Shown: positions 8,120-16,391 of the stretch, piece by piece
Position numbering within the stretch: position 1 is the stretch's first letter
Layout: each line of letters begins with the position of its first letter
NCBI GenBank assembly: GCA_026988295.1
Contig: JALSLM010000150.1
Span: 1-45,342 of the forward strand
Source: Thiotrichaceae bacterium
GTDB lineage: Bacteria > Pseudomonadota > Gammaproteobacteria > Thiotrichales > Thiotrichaceae
DNA: 45,342 bases
Direction of reading: 5' to 3'
Position numbers and translations under genes: made by a program
Notes under the pieces: generated by a model
The model's input: the letters and a program-made list of their open reading frames with translations, nothing else
The model's database searches: none
Told to the model about the DNA's origin: nothing

Positions 8120-10999
8120 TTAAACAATAGACCAGCGTATCAAAAACAGATGATGCGTGCTGGTTTTTTGAATTAATCTTTTTTCTAGCCCTGCGATGAG
8201 TTCATCACGCTTATCTTCAATGGCATCTTCAACATCAAAAATCCTTCTGCGCTGATCCCTTTTCTGTTTTTCTAACTTCTTGATTTTGGTTTGCCATTCT
8301 TTTTGTTCTTCTAAGCTTTGTGCTTGTCGTGACTGGCGTTTGGCATCTCGGATTTTTAGTTTGGTGTCTTCTAGTGCTTTTTCAGAGGATAAAATTTGAT
8401 CTTCTGCCCATGCTTCTAGTTTTTCTCTGGCTTGCTCAAAATACTTATTATTTTCTTCCAATACTTGATTGAGCTTGGCTTTGATTTGTTGTTTGGCGTT
8501 TTCCTTTAATGCTTCGGGTGGTTCTTCGCTAACACTGCCTTGTGTCGTAGCCGATAGGTTAAAGAGTTGTTCGCAAAGTTCTTGGTCGAGCAATTCACCT
8601 GTATCGGTTTGTGCGGTAAACACGAGATGCTCTTCATCTTGAAAGCTTTGTAATTCCAATTGATTCAGCTCTAGCCAGCCTGATTTTGTGGCTAGGCTCT
8701 CTAGTGCTGAAAGTTTGTAAGGGTGGCTTGTTAAATCAAAAATGACATTGGCAACGGGGGTGTTTAAGCGTCGTCCTTTATCCAGCACATATTCACCTAA
8801 GGGATGATTCATGCGGTAGATTTGAATATCATCACTTTTATCTACACCTTTGTGTTTAAGGCGGTATTTTCCTGCGGGTGAGGTTTCTATGGGTTTGCTT
8901 AGATTAAAGGTGAGTTTGTTATTATCAAAGGTGGCTGCCTGTGCCAGTAAGTGCTGTGTAAGTTGCCAAAATAATCGGCTGATTATATCCAGACGTTCTT
9001 CTGCTTTTTGCTTGCGTATTTTTAGTAGCTCATGGATTTGCTGATCAAAGTTTTCAAAAAGCTTGGCTTCGGTTTCTGCCATGCGTTTGGTAATGGTTTC
9101 ATCCAGTTCTTTTTGTAATTCATCAAATGCTGTGTTGATTTCTGTTGGGGTACGGCATTGATCGTAAATTGAAATAATACGCTTTTCAAAGTCGATGCCT
9201 GATTCTATACGCCCTAGAATTTCATCGGATGATCCAAATAAACCATCAAATAGCTGGAACTTGTCGGTTAATAATTCGAGTACACGTCCATCTGCTTCAT
9301 TCTTTTTATTGAGAAAGTTGATGACAACCACGTCAAACTTTTGCCCATAACGATGACAACGACCAATGCGCTGTTCTACCCGTTGCGGATTCCACGGTAA
9401 ATCATAATTTATAACCAGATTACAAAATTGCAGGTTGACACCTTCGGCAGCGGCTTCGGTGGCGATGAGGATTTCTGCATCATCTCTAAAGTTGTCGATA
9501 ATAGCTGAGCGTTTGTCTATGGCGAGTGAGCCTGTGACTTTGTACGTGCCTTTATTTTCTTTAACCCAATTCTGGTAAACTGCTTTTTGACTTTGGGTAT
9601 TATTGCTACCGCTAAAGGTAATGACTTTGCTGTTGTAACCATGACGCTCAAGATATTGCGCGAGATAGGCTTGAGTACGGGTGGATTCTGTAAAGATAAC
9701 GGCTTTGCGAGGCGAGCCCATTTTTTGCATTTTCTCAAAGCCAATATCGAGTGCTTTGCAAAGCGCATGGGATTTTTCGTCTTCTTTGATGTTATAGGCA
9801 AGCTCAAGGTATTGCTCAAGCTCGGCAATTTCACCTTTGAGCAGTGTCATGTCTACTTCTATTTTGGGTGCTTCTTGCTGCTCTTTTTCTTGATCGGCTA
9901 TTTGTTGTAATTCTTGCTCAAAATCGTCTTCTAATTCATATTCAATATCTTCGTCGTCAATGAGCTTTTCTATCCAATCGCTTTCAAGCACTTGCTCTTC
10001 TAATAGCTGGTTGAGACGCTCTAGCATTCCTTCTAAGGTTTTTATGACCGCTGGGGTGGATGAGGCTAATAATTTGCGTACAGCCAGTGATACGAGGTGT
10101 TTTTGACGGTATGGAAGTGCGTATGAATTTTCTCTTTGTAGAAATGCTGATATTAAATTATAAAACCTCACCTCTTCAGGTGATGGCGTAAAGGGAATGG
10201 TAACGGGAATACGTTTGGTGTATTTGATGTATTCCAGCACATGCCGTCTTAGTGTTCTTTGGCAGAATTCTTTTAAGCGATATTTTAAGGCTTCAATATC
10301 ATTGCCATCACGCATAAATTGGGAACGGAAGCTGCTTATGTCACCAAATAAGTGTTCATCAATAATGGTGCTTAAGCCAAAGAGTTCTAACAGGCTGTTT
10401 TGTAAAGGTGTTGCGGTGAGTAATAACTTTTTACTACCTGCAAAAGTTCGTTTTACGGCTTGCCCTGTCTGGTGACTTTCTCGATGTGCATTTCTGAGTT
10501 TGTGGGCTTCATCAATCACCACTAAATCCCAAGGGATTGTTGTTAGGTGCTTTTCAATACTGGTGACATAGTTGAAAGATATGATGTTGATTACATCTTC
10601 TCTTAGTGGTGAGTGAATGCCCTTTTTTTGCAGTGTCTTGTAAGTTTTAGCATCCAGCACTCGTACAGGAAGATTAAACTTTTCTGTTAATTCATTTGCC
10701 CATTGTTTTCGTAACGATGCAGGGCAGATGATTATAATGCTTCTTTTACGCTCTGCCCAAAGCTGACTCATCACTAAAGCAGCTTCAATGGTTTTGCCCA
10801 AGCCTACTTCGTCCGCCATCAAAACACCTTTGTTTAAAGGGTTTTGCAGTGCAAACAATGCGGCATCTATTTGGTGTGGGTTTAGATCAACCGAAGAATT
10901 GAAAAGAGATTGAGAGAGTCGATCAATATCACCTCCACGCCTTCTGCGTGTGAGTTCGTATGCGTAGTATTTGGCGTGATAGTTTGTGATCATATCCAT
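8120..10999 (-). CDS. SNF2-family DEAH helicase of the restriction/defence locus
   Basis: A 959-residue SF2 ATPase of the SNF2/RapA-like group. Walker A ADEVGLGKT is at 62-70, the DEAH box at 163-166 and motif III TATP at 195-198. In the second RecA lobe, ATEAAAEGVNLQF is near 513-525 and the arginine-finger motif QRIGRCHRYGQ at 543-553. The C-terminal third (about 835-940) is strongly charged and probably a coiled coil. It ends HLFLIRWSIV, which looks like the natural family end, so it is full length. It is the first gene of the cluster, followed by the KilA-N-like gene, mod, rhuM and res. Such ATPases translocate on double-stranded DNA; a role as a remodelling or sensing motor in anti-phage defence is inference. 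An alternative ATG lies at 10993. Confidence 0.9.
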   Translation of the reverse strand: MDMITNYHAKYYAYELTRRRRGGDIDRLSQSLFNSSVDLNPHQIDAALFALQNPLNKGVLMADEVGLGKTIEAALVMSQLWAERKRSIIIICPASLRKQWANELTEKFNLPVRVLDAKTYKTLQKKGIHSPLREDVINIISFNYVTSIEKHLTTIPWDLVVIDEAHKLRNAHRESHQTGQAVKRTFAGSKKLLLTATPLQNSLLELFGLSTIIDEHLFGDISSFRSQFMRDGNDIEALKYRLKEFCQRTLRRHVLEYIKYTKRIPVTIPFTPSPEEVRFYNLISAFLQRENSYALPYRQKHLVSLAVRKLLASSTPAVIKTLEGMLERLNQLLEEQVLESDWIEKLIDDEDIEYELEDDFEQELQQIADQEKEQQEAPKIEVDMTLLKGEIAELEQYLELAYNIKEDEKSHALCKALDIGFEKMQKMGSPRKAVIFTESTRTQAYLAQYLERHGYNSKVITFSGSNNTQSQKAVYQNWVKENKGTYKVTGSLAIDKRSAIIDNFRDDAEILIATEAAAEGVNLQFCNLVINYDLPWNPQRVEQRIGRCHRYGQKFDVVVINFLNKKNEADGRVLELLTDKFQLFDGLFGSSDEILGRIESGIDFEKRIISIYDQCRTPTEINTAFDELQKELDETITKRMAETEAKLFENFDQQIHELLKIRKQKAEERLDIISRLFWQLTQHLLAQAATFDNNKLTFNLSKPIETSPAGKYRLKHKGVDKSDDIQIYRMNHPLGEYVLDKGRRLNTPVANVIFDLTSHPYKLSALESLATKSGWLELNQLELQSFQDEEHLVFTAQTDTGELLDQELCEQLFNLSATTQGSVSEEPPEALKENAKQQIKAKLNQVLEENNKYFEQAREKLEAWAEDQILSSEKALEDTKLKIRDAKRQSRQAQSLEEQKEWQTKIKKLEKQKRDQRRRIFDVEDAIEDKRDELIAGLEKRLIQKTSTHHLFLIRWSIV

Positions 11000-11170
11000 T
11001 AAAGGGCATTATAAACTGTATAGAATATAACATAAGCAAACACAAAGTTAAGAAATCTAACGTAGTGTAATGATACTTAATCATTTTAATTTAGTATTTC
11101 TAATCTAAGCATGGAAGCCAAACTTCTGTACCCAGTATGTAGGTTTTTATATATCTAGTTGCAATATTCA

Positions 11171-11204
11171 AGGTTTCAATCCGAGTTCTCGGACAGCCTC
11201 CTAG
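11171..11204. repeat. Family D single arm
   Basis: GTTTCAATCCGAGTTCTCGG followed by ACAGCCTCCTAG, matching the right ends of the full elements at 11956-12122 and 25249-25363. No clear left arm is present. The gap 11000-11343 between the helicase and DUF937 genes otherwise holds a family A arm and a family B-like element; no gene is seen. Confidence 0.75.
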
Positions 11205-11215
11205 ATTAAGATATA

Positions 11216-11236
11216 TACCCATCCCCCCCTATTTTT
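11216..11236. repeat. Family A single arm (C orientation)
   Basis: ATACCCATCCCCCCCTATTT, directly after the family D arm. No matching G arm is seen nearby. Confidence 0.7.
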
Positions 11237-11259
11237 AGATATTTTTCAGATGGTTTAAA

Positions 11260-11343
11260 CCTGAGTCTGTGAGGCTAATGCGAGCACTCCATCAAGCCAA
11301 TATTGTTGGAGTAGAAGTAGCCCCACAGATTTGTGATTTCAGA
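11260..11343. mobile_element. Family B-like short element with near-identical 5-bp flanks
   Basis: The left end CCTGAGTCTGTGAGGCT is paired with a degenerate right end AGCCCCACAGATTTGTGATT. The flanks are TTAAA (11255-11259) and TTAAC (11344-11348), a probable 5-bp target duplication. A family F hairpin (ACTCCATCAAGCCAATATTG then TTGGAGTA) forms its core. The DUF937 stop codon lies in the right flank. Confidence 0.55.
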
Positions 11344-11883
11344 TTAACGAAAGACTGCTTTAAAAGCCATTCCAAGTACATCATCTACCATTGAACCATC
11401 ATGATCTCGATCAAAAATCTTAGTTAAGAAGCTTGTAGATTCTTGACGTTGTGGCTTTGCAGAACCACCAAACATACCTTTACTCAATGCACCCATAACC
11501 ATTGTTGCAACAACTGGAAGCATTTTCTTTAATAGAGAACTACTTAAGCCTGTTTTTTCAGATGCACGTTTGGCAACATGACGACTAACATCCTTATTGC
11601 CAAAAATATGACCAAGAATATCATTGCCATCTTTTATAGTTTCTTCACGCCCTAAAATCGCTGGCTCGTCAAGATAACGTGAATGATTGCCCTTTTCTAA
11701 AGCATCGAATAAGCTCCCTAAACCAGATTCTTTTTTGGCATGAAAGCCAAGACCTTCAGAGAGTGATTTTGCCAAGGATGAAATAGCATCTTTAGCCTGT
11801 GAATCATCAACATTGAATTTTTTAGCAAATTCAGAAATCGTATCAGTATTGCTTTTCTCAAAAAGCAGGTCAGTAATATTCAA
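11344..11883 (-). CDS. DUF937 family protein
   Basis: About 179 residues. I chose a TTG start at 11883: it is preceded by AGGAG at 11890-11894 with 6 bp spacing, while the frame extended upstream encodes a sequence without family character. The protein opens NITDLLFEKSNTDTISEFAK and carries small helical units, then ASEKTGLSSSLLKKMLPVVATMVMGALSKG (about residues 120-150), the Ser/Leu-rich helical pattern typical of DUF937 (YidB-like) proteins, whose function is not established. It ends with FDRDHDGSMVDDVLGMAFKAV, a common C-terminal signature with an Asp-rich DRDHDGS segment. No signal peptide. It stands alone among repeats; no operon partner. Confidence 0.75.
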   Translation of the reverse strand: MNITDLLFEKSNTDTISEFAKKFNVDDSQAKDAISSLAKSLSEGLGFHAKKESGLGSLFDALEKGNHSRYLDEPAILGREETIKDGNDILGHIFGNKDVSRHVAKRASEKTGLSSSLLKKMLPVVATMVMGALSKGMFGGSAKPQRQESTSFLTKIFDRDHDGSMVDDVLGMAFKAVFR

Positions 11884-11955
11884 TGGTATCTCCTTGTATT
11901 TATTCCTAAATGGATAACTATAAGATACCCCTATCAATTAGGCAAATAATCCTTT

Positions 11956-12122
11956 CTAGGAGGCTGTCTGAGAACTCGGATTGAAACGAAAATGCCAGAA
12001 ATATTATAAGGTGAGCTTATCAAAAGAGGCGAATAGTTACTCTATTTAACGAATTTGATAAGTTCAGATTATGATGTTTATGGTATTTGCAGTCAATTCT
12101 TAGTTCTCGGACAGCCTCCTAG
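11956..12122. mobile_element. Family D element, 167 bp
   Basis: Ends are CTAGGAGGCTGTCTGAGAAC and inverted GTTCTCGGACAGCCTCCTAG. The interior begins GATTGAAACGAAAATGCCAG as in the copy at 25249-25363 but carries about 50 bp more sequence in the middle. Too small to encode a transposase; MITE-like. Confidence 0.8.
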
Positions 12123-12220
12123 TACTCCAATAATATTGGCTTAATTGAAGATATTACATAAGTTCTTTTACAGCCACAAAAGTCATATATACCCATCCCC
12201 CCATTTTTTTGATAATTTTT
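12122..12220. repeat. Family F hairpin remnant and family A single arm
   Basis: GTACTCCAATAATATTGGCT (12122-12142) is a diverged family F copy. ATACCCATCCCCCCATTTTT (about 12189-12208) is a C-orientation family A arm. Together with the family D element they fill the space before the tRNA genes. Confidence 0.6.
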
Positions 12221-12310
12221 ATAAATTACTCTTTACCTCAGGCTCACTCAAAGGTATCCTTGCGCTCTTTCTATTTTTACATCTATTTTTGATCTAAAAA
12301 TAGAAGCTAT

Positions 12311-12402
12311 GGAGAAGTGGCCGAGAGGCTGAAGGCGCTCCCCTGCTAAGGGAGTATATGGTTTATCCCGTATCGAGGGTTCGAATCCCTCCTTCTCCGC
12401 CA
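12311..12402 (+). tRNA. tRNA-Ser(GCT)
   Basis: Acceptor stem GGAGAAG pairs with CTTCTCC at 12392-12398, with discriminator G and an encoded CCA. The anticodon stem-loop CTCCC-CTGCTAA-GGGAG gives anticodon GCT. A long variable arm follows, as expected for a class II tRNA-Ser, then the T-loop GGTTCGAATCC. Confidence 0.97.
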
Positions 12403-12412
12403 AATTATGTAT

Positions 12413-12493
12413 ATTTTGCAAAATTCAGCTCTTTACTTGTTAGAATTGTTTATTAAGAATTACTTGACTTGTTGAGCTGAAATTTGCAAAATA
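12413..12493. repeat. 20-bp inverted repeat between the two tRNA genes
   Basis: TATTTTGCAAAATTCAGCTC and, about 40 bp later, GAGCTGAAATTTGCAAAATA form an inverted repeat with a single mismatch in 20 bp. It lies just after tRNA-Ser and could fold in the transcript if the two tRNAs are cotranscribed. No T-run follows, so it is not a typical terminator. Confidence 0.65.
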
Positions 12494-12528
12494 CGCCACC
12501 TTGCCTTATCAGGCAATTCAAGACCTAC

Positions 12529-12605
12529 GCGCTGGTAGCTCAGTTGGATAGAGTACCTGGCTACGAACCAGGGGGTCGGGGGTTCGAATCCTCCCCAGCG
12601 CGCCA
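12529..12605 (+). tRNA. tRNA-Arg(ACG)
   Basis: Acceptor stem GCGCTGG pairs with CCAGCGC, followed by discriminator G and CCA. D-loop region TAGCTCAGTTGGATAGAG; anticodon stem-loop CCTGG-CTACGAA-CCAGG gives anticodon ACG (normally edited to ICG). T-arm GGGGGTTCGAATCCTCCC. Confidence 0.97.
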
Positions 12606-12612
12606 TATTCAA

Positions 12613-12642
12613 ATATCAGGGTATAAATTTTACCCTGATAAT
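12613..12642 (+). terminator. Hairpin after tRNA-Arg, possible terminator
   Basis: TATCAGGGTA, loop TAAATTT, TACCCTGATA form an 8-10 bp stem shortly downstream of the tRNA end, followed by the weakly T-rich ATTCTTCT. Confidence 0.5.
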
Positions 12643-12682
12643 TCTTCTAAATAAGTATTTCACTAATCGTTAAATACTATCA

Positions 12683-12712
12683 CCCCATCAATATTAGCTT
12701 GATGGAGTAATA
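12683..12712. repeat. Family F hairpin
   Basis: CCCCATCAATATTAGCTTGA then TGGAGTAATA; CCATCAA pairs with TTGATGG. Related copies are at 11285, 12122, 14709 and 28217. A short CCTGAATCTG family B fragment follows at about 12739. Confidence 0.55.
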
Positions 12713-12760
12713 TGGTATTTATATGATAATGCTTTATCACCTGAATCTGTTGATTCTTAC

Positions 12761-13375
12761 TCAAACTCTAAGCATTCCTTTATCCACAATAAAATCAATT
12801 ACTTGATCTATATTTTCACCATCTTTTAAATTAGTGAAAATAAAAGGTTTCTCAGCGCGCATTCTTTTTGTATCGCTTTCCATGACTTCTAGTGAGGCAC
12901 CAACCATTGGGGCAAGGTCTATTTTATTGATAATTAATAAATCAGATTTTGTAATACCAGGCCCACCTTTACGAGGTATTTTATCCCCTGCGGCAACGTC
13001 TATAACGTAGATGGTGAGATCAGATAGCTCTGGGCTAAATGTTGCACTAAGATTGTCGCCACCGCTTTCAATAATGACAAAATCTAAATTTGTAAAACGC
13101 TCGCACATGGTATCAACCGCAGCAAGATTAATTGATGCATCTTCACGGATTGCAGTGTGTGGACAACCTCCTGTTTCTACACCCATAATACGATCAGCAT
13201 CTAGTACTTTATGACGCAGTAAGAACTCAGCATCTTCTTTGGTGTAAATATCATTCGTGACAACAGCAAGATTGTAGTCGTCTTTCATTTTCTTACAAAG
13301 TTGGCGTATTAAAGCCGTTTTACCTGAACCGACAGGTCCACCGATACCGAGTCTTAGTACATCTTTATTGCTCAT
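12761..13375 (-). CDS. ureG: Urease accessory GTPase UreG
   Basis: A 204-residue SIMIBI-class GTPase that powers nickel delivery to apo-urease in complex with UreE/UreF/UreD. The P-loop GGPVGSGKT is at about residues 8-16. [15 protein letters not shown] (about 66-80) contains the Cys-Pro-His nickel-binding site conserved in Ure[18 protein letters not shown] carries the Walker B/switch region, and [11 protein letters not shown] the NKxD guanine-specificity motif. Length is normal. It is last in the order ureE-ureF-ureG on the minus strand, separated from ureF by 139 bp containing a family B element. No ureD or ureABC lies within the window. Confidence 0.97.
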   Translation of the reverse strand: MSNKDVLRLGIGGPVGSGKTALIRQLCKKMKDDYNLAVVTNDIYTKEDAEFLLRHKVLDADRIMGVETGGCPHTAIREDASINLAAVDTMCERFTNLDFVIIESGGDNLSATFSPELSDLTIYVIDVAAGDKIPRKGGPGITKSDLLIINKIDLAPMVGASLEVMESDTKRMRAEKPFIFTNLKDGENIDQVIDFIVDKGMLRV

Positions 13376-13405
13376 TTTTAATACCTTGCTGATTTTTTAA
13401 TTTAT

Positions 13406-13459
13406 TCTGAATCTGTGAGATTAATACGTCCTGTGCCGTAGTGACCTCATGGATTCAGG
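13406..13459. mobile_element. Family B minimal element between ureF and ureG
   Basis: TCTGAATCTGTGAGATTAAT ... GTGACCTCATGGATTCAGG: only 54 bp, essentially the two terminal inverted repeats of the 212-bp elements. Flanks TTTAT and TTTTT agree at 4 of 5 positions, compatible with a degraded 5-bp target duplication. Confidence 0.65.
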
Positions 13460-13514
13460 TTTTTGTTTATATAGGGAAATACACAAAGCACTCCCCTATT
13501 CTAAGAATAAAACA

Positions 13515-14201
13515 CTAAGAACGAAATAGTCTTGAATATTGTGTTTCATGCTGTGAACTGAGAATTGCTAGCATAGGCAATGATGCGCCTATATCTATAT
13601 CATCTAATACTTGCGCTTGTTGAATAACTTCAGGAACTTTGGGAAGTAAATTAGATAATACCCGTTGCCCATCTGTTTGCCCTAAGGGTACTAATTTAAT
13701 GGCAGCCGCAATTTGGTTATCTAACCATGACCAGAGAAAGCCGTACATTGTTTGCTCAAGGTCTATTTTCCATTCCACTGCTGCCAGTGTAAACAAGGTT
13801 AAAAAACAGGTGTTATCGTATTTCTTCCAGACATTTGCTTGCGGAATATCAAGATCACTTAGCAAGCGCGCCAAAGCCACACCAAGATGGTGATCTTCTG
13901 CGCGTAGTTCACTAGTTTCACGCTGGGCATAAAGCTGCTGATTCCAGTATTTAACAGTATCAATATCTTCATCTTCCCATGCTTGATACAGACGTGATAA
14001 TACTGCCAAATCAACATATTTTAAACTCAGTTTGAGCGTATCAAATAGCCAATTCTGAAGTGATTCTACATTGTTCACAAGCCCTGATTCTACAACCGAT
14101 TCAAGCCCTTGTGAATACGCAAACGCACCTACTGGCAAAGTTGGGCTACTAAGTTGTAATAGTTTTAGTAAGCTAAGATTACTTGATTTGGTACTAATCA
14201 T
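13515..14201 (-). CDS. ureF: Urease accessory protein UreF
   Basis: About 228 residues from the ATG at 14201, chosen because it gives the family N-terminus (SLLKLLQLSSPTLPVGAFAYSQGLE, with the conserved P-x-G-x-x-x-S-x-G-L-E core). A longer frame upstream merely reads through ureE in another phase. All-helical protein that bridges UreG to UreD-urease during nickel insertion. It overlaps the ureE stop by 8 bp, indicating translational coupling. The C-terminal helices end near MLAILSSQHETQYSRLFRS, normal for the family. Confidence 0.94.
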   Translation of the reverse strand: MISTKSSNLSLLKLLQLSSPTLPVGAFAYSQGLESVVESGLVNNVESLQNWLFDTLKLSLKYVDLAVLSRLYQAWEDEDIDTVKYWNQQLYAQRETSELRAEDHHLGVALARLLSDLDIPQANVWKKYDNTCFLTLFTLAAVEWKIDLEQTMYGFLWSWLDNQIAAAIKLVPLGQTDGQRVLSNLLPKVPEVIQQAQVLDDIDIGASLPMLAILSSQHETQYSRLFRS

Positions 14202-14664
14202 GCGAATGATGACTATGTTGATGCGAGTGACTTCCACTACTGTATGCACCAGATTCAGGTTGAAATGGAGCCTGTTCTACTTTAACCACTAATCCTAAAC
14301 CCTGTACCATCGCATCCAACACATGATCATGTTGATAGCGTAATTTGCCCTGCTCTATTTGCAAAGGCATGTGGCGATTGCCTAAATGGTAAGCAGCTCG
14401 TGCTATTAATAAAGGATCATCAGAATAAATTGTTGAGAGTGTTTCATTCGCTGCCTTAATTTCAACAATTAGCTCCTTATTTGAGCTGATAATTAAATCT
14501 CCATCTTCAAAGCTTACACCCTTTTCAAAAAACAGACCTACTTCTTGACCGTTATCTAGTGTGACTTTAAGACGACTTTTAATACGCTCATCAAGTGTTA
14601 GGGTTAGTGTTGCATCTGCTTGTTTATTATTATCAGATTGCAATTTCTTTTCAAATTTAAGCAT
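14194..14664 (-). CDS. ureE: Urease accessory metallochaperone UreE
   Basis: 156 residues. The N-terminal domain carries LTLDERIKSRLKVTLDNGQEVGLFFEKG, and the C-terminal nickel-binding domain has AAYHLGNRHMPLQIE (about 90-104), where the GNRH histidine is the conserved metal ligand. It ends with a His-rich tail (HSHQHSHHSHD), the extra nickel-storage segment found in many UreE proteins. First gene of ureE-ureF-ureG. Upstream of the start there are only repeats and a different gene, so the usual urease structural genes are not adjacent. Confidence 0.96.
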   Translation of the reverse strand: MLKFEKKLQSDNNKQADATLTLTLDERIKSRLKVTLDNGQEVGLFFEKGVSFEDGDLIISSNKELIVEIKAANETLSTIYSDDPLLIARAAYHLGNRHMPLQIEQGKLRYQHDHVLDAMVQGLGLVVKVEQAPFQPESGAYSSGSHSHQHSHHSHD

Positions 14665-14708
14665 TGTATTTTTGATTCAGATAGAAATAGAGGGGATGAC
14701 TTATACAT

Positions 14709-14772
14709 TCCATAATATTGGTTTGATGGAGTACTCGCCAAAATATACAAAAAAAGGGGGGGATGGGTAGAT
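14709..14772. repeat. Family F hairpin plus family A single arm (G orientation)
   Basis: CCATAATATTGGTTTGATGG then AGTACTCGCC (family F), followed by ATATACAAAAAAAGGGGGGG and ATGGGTAGAT (family A, 7 G). Located upstream of ureE, downstream of the broken nuclease gene. Confidence 0.65.
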
Positions 14773-14806
14773 ACCTGAAGTTTATTTAACCCCGTGTCTT
14801 GAGATA

Positions 14807-15239
14807 TTAATTACTCCACTGCTTCATTAACTCAGGATGACTTTTCCATAGACCTTTTTTCTCAGCTTTTGCCTTTTTCTGAGCTGTTTCCAATACCATT
14901 TTTAAGGTATTACTAATAGGAAAGCGAGTGAGCAATAAGGCATAACCTGCTTCTACCATTTTCTCATTTAATGATTCACCTTTCTCATTAATGACAATGG
15001 CAGGAAGTCGATTATATTTATCTTTTTGCGTTAGACTTCCTAATAAACTCACTTTTTGACCTGATGCAAGCAGCTCTTTCAGATAGTCTGTCGATAATCT
15101 ACCAAGTTCTAGTAGATCAGACTTTTTAATCCCTTATCGCTATATCATGCTGGGCAGCATTGGCTTTACTAAAAATGCTGCTAAAGACAGTAGTAAGAAA
15201 AATAAATAGCAACAATTTTGTTAATAATATTTTTTTCAT
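14807..15239 (-). pseudogene. Broken secreted thermonuclease (SNase-like)
   Basis: From the ATG at 15239 a clear signal peptide is read (MKKILLTKLLLFIFLTTVFS, ending in AANAA-like SKANAAQ), but that frame stops after about 38 codons. The rest continues in another frame as GIKKSDLLELGRLSTDYLKE, then DKYNRLPAIVINEKGESLNEKMVEAGYALLL and AKAEKKGLW, which is the C-terminal half of a staphylococcal-nuclease-like domain. The first half, with the catalytic DGDT region, is missing between the two parts. So a deletion with frameshift has removed the active site. The 81-residue open frame from 15052 may still be translated but should lack nuclease activity. Confidence 0.75.
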
Positions 15240-15297
15240 AAATATTTATGAGGATAAACTCTTCACATTGAAGAGCATAAACCCCAATCCAATAAAT

Positions 15298-15885
15298 TTA
15301 GAACTCTCCAGTAGCACCCGCTTCCATAATATCTAGAATCACTTTTTTAACAGTTTTAGCTTCTTTTAATAGCTTTTCAGGAAGTGTTTTACCACCATAA
15401 ATCATCATATCCATATCCAGCGCATACAACCAAATTTTTCCTTGCTTATCTTCAACCATCGAAATTCGACAGGGTAAATAGGCTGAAAAAGCTAAGGAAT
15501 GCTCAACCATTGTCATGGCAGTTAATGGATTACAATATTGATAGATCGTTAAAAGGCGCTGCTTTTTATCCGTTTTAGCTTCAACTTCGGCAGATAATGG
15601 CAATATACCAACTGCTTTTATATTCAACTCTGTTGCAACAGAACTCATTGCTTCAGCTGCATCTTCCGCTGAAACACCTTCATCTAAAGCTCTTTTCCAG
15701 ACAGTAGCATCAGCAGAAGTCCCACTTTCTTTAAGCTTTGTCCACATATCTAAATAAACTTTTTTAGCTCCTGGGTCTAATGCATTCAGGGCATCTAACT
15801 CCCCTGAAAACTTGCTATAAGCATAACCCCCACCAATCAATGCAATTAAACCAATGATGGCTAATAAATTTCGAATAAATCCCAT
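15298..15885 (-). CDS. Membrane-anchored DUF302 domain protein
   Basis: 195 residues. Residues 5-24 (RNLLAIIGLIALIGGGYAYS) form a single N-terminal membrane anchor or uncleaved signal. The C-terminal half, from LLTIYQYCNPLTAMTMVEHSLAFSAYLPCRISMVED to YGGKTLPEKLLKEAKTVKKVILDIMEAG, is a DUF302 domain, a small fold common in sulfur-oxidising and other bacteria, function unproven. The domain contains two cysteines (YCN and PCR). A strong ribosome binding site TAGGAGG precedes the ATG. It stands alone between the broken nuclease and the SCP2-like gene. Confidence 0.8.
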   Translation of the reverse strand: MGFIRNLLAIIGLIALIGGGYAYSKFSGELDALNALDPGAKKVYLDMWTKLKESGTSADATVWKRALDEGVSAEDAAEAMSSVATELNIKAVGILPLSAEVEAKTDKKQRLLTIYQYCNPLTAMTMVEHSLAFSAYLPCRISMVEDKQGKIWLYALDMDMMIYGGKTLPEKLLKEAKTVKKVILDIMEAGATGEF

Positions 15886-15983
15886 TATTACCTCCTAAAT
15901 AAAATGAAATATTGTTACTTGAGACCTTCCACATGAAAAATCTTTGTGCTTTAAAACATAAGAAATCAAATACAAACAAATAC

Positions 15984-16391
15984 CTACCAAGTTGTATCAA
16001 TATTTTTCATTAAGCCAAAACTTTTAACAAATGGACCTGCCATCTTAGGATTTTTCATCATAGCCCCATAGTCACCTGTTTTAAACTTAAGTTTACCACT
16101 AGCGTAAGCCATGCCCATCCCAGCCATACCAATACCTTTGGTTACCCATTTTCTCCAGTCATTTGGGGCTGCGCGCATGTCCCAATCGGGTGTTTCACCA
16201 TCCCAATCCCCTGCACTAATACACTCACCGTTCTCAACAATGAAAACCCCACGTGGGTCTTCTTCATTTTTATATCCACAGGTGATTACTGAATTAAAAC
16301 CAATCTCAGCCAATTTATCTTTCACCCCTGGCTCGTTATTCCATTCATCTTTTAAGGCATTCATCCAATCAGCAGTAAATAATTCTGACAT
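15984..16391 (-). CDS. SCP2-like (sterol carrier protein-type) domain protein
   Basis: About 135 residues starting MSELFTADWMNALKDEWNNE; I chose the ATG at 16391 because GGAGAAATATT precedes it, rather than the extended frame from 16433. The pattern AEIGFNSVITCGYKNEEDPR, GVFIVENGECISAGDW, then KLKFKTGDYGAMMKNPKMAGPFVKSFGLM resembles small SCP2-fold proteins that bind lipids in a hydrophobic tunnel. No signal peptide, so cytoplasmic. Its function here is unknown; the assignment rests on pattern recognition. Confidence 0.65.
   Translation of the reverse strand: MSELFTADWMNALKDEWNNEPGVKDKLAEIGFNSVITCGYKNEEDPRGVFIVENGECISAGDWDGETPDWDMRAAPNDWRKWVTKGIGMAGMGMAYASGKLKFKTGDYGAMMKNPKMAGPFVKSFGLMKNIDTTW

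Noticed and set aside
14202-14249. Upstream start for ureF
   Set aside because: It lies within ureE in another frame, and the conserved UreF N-terminus begins after the ATG at 14201.
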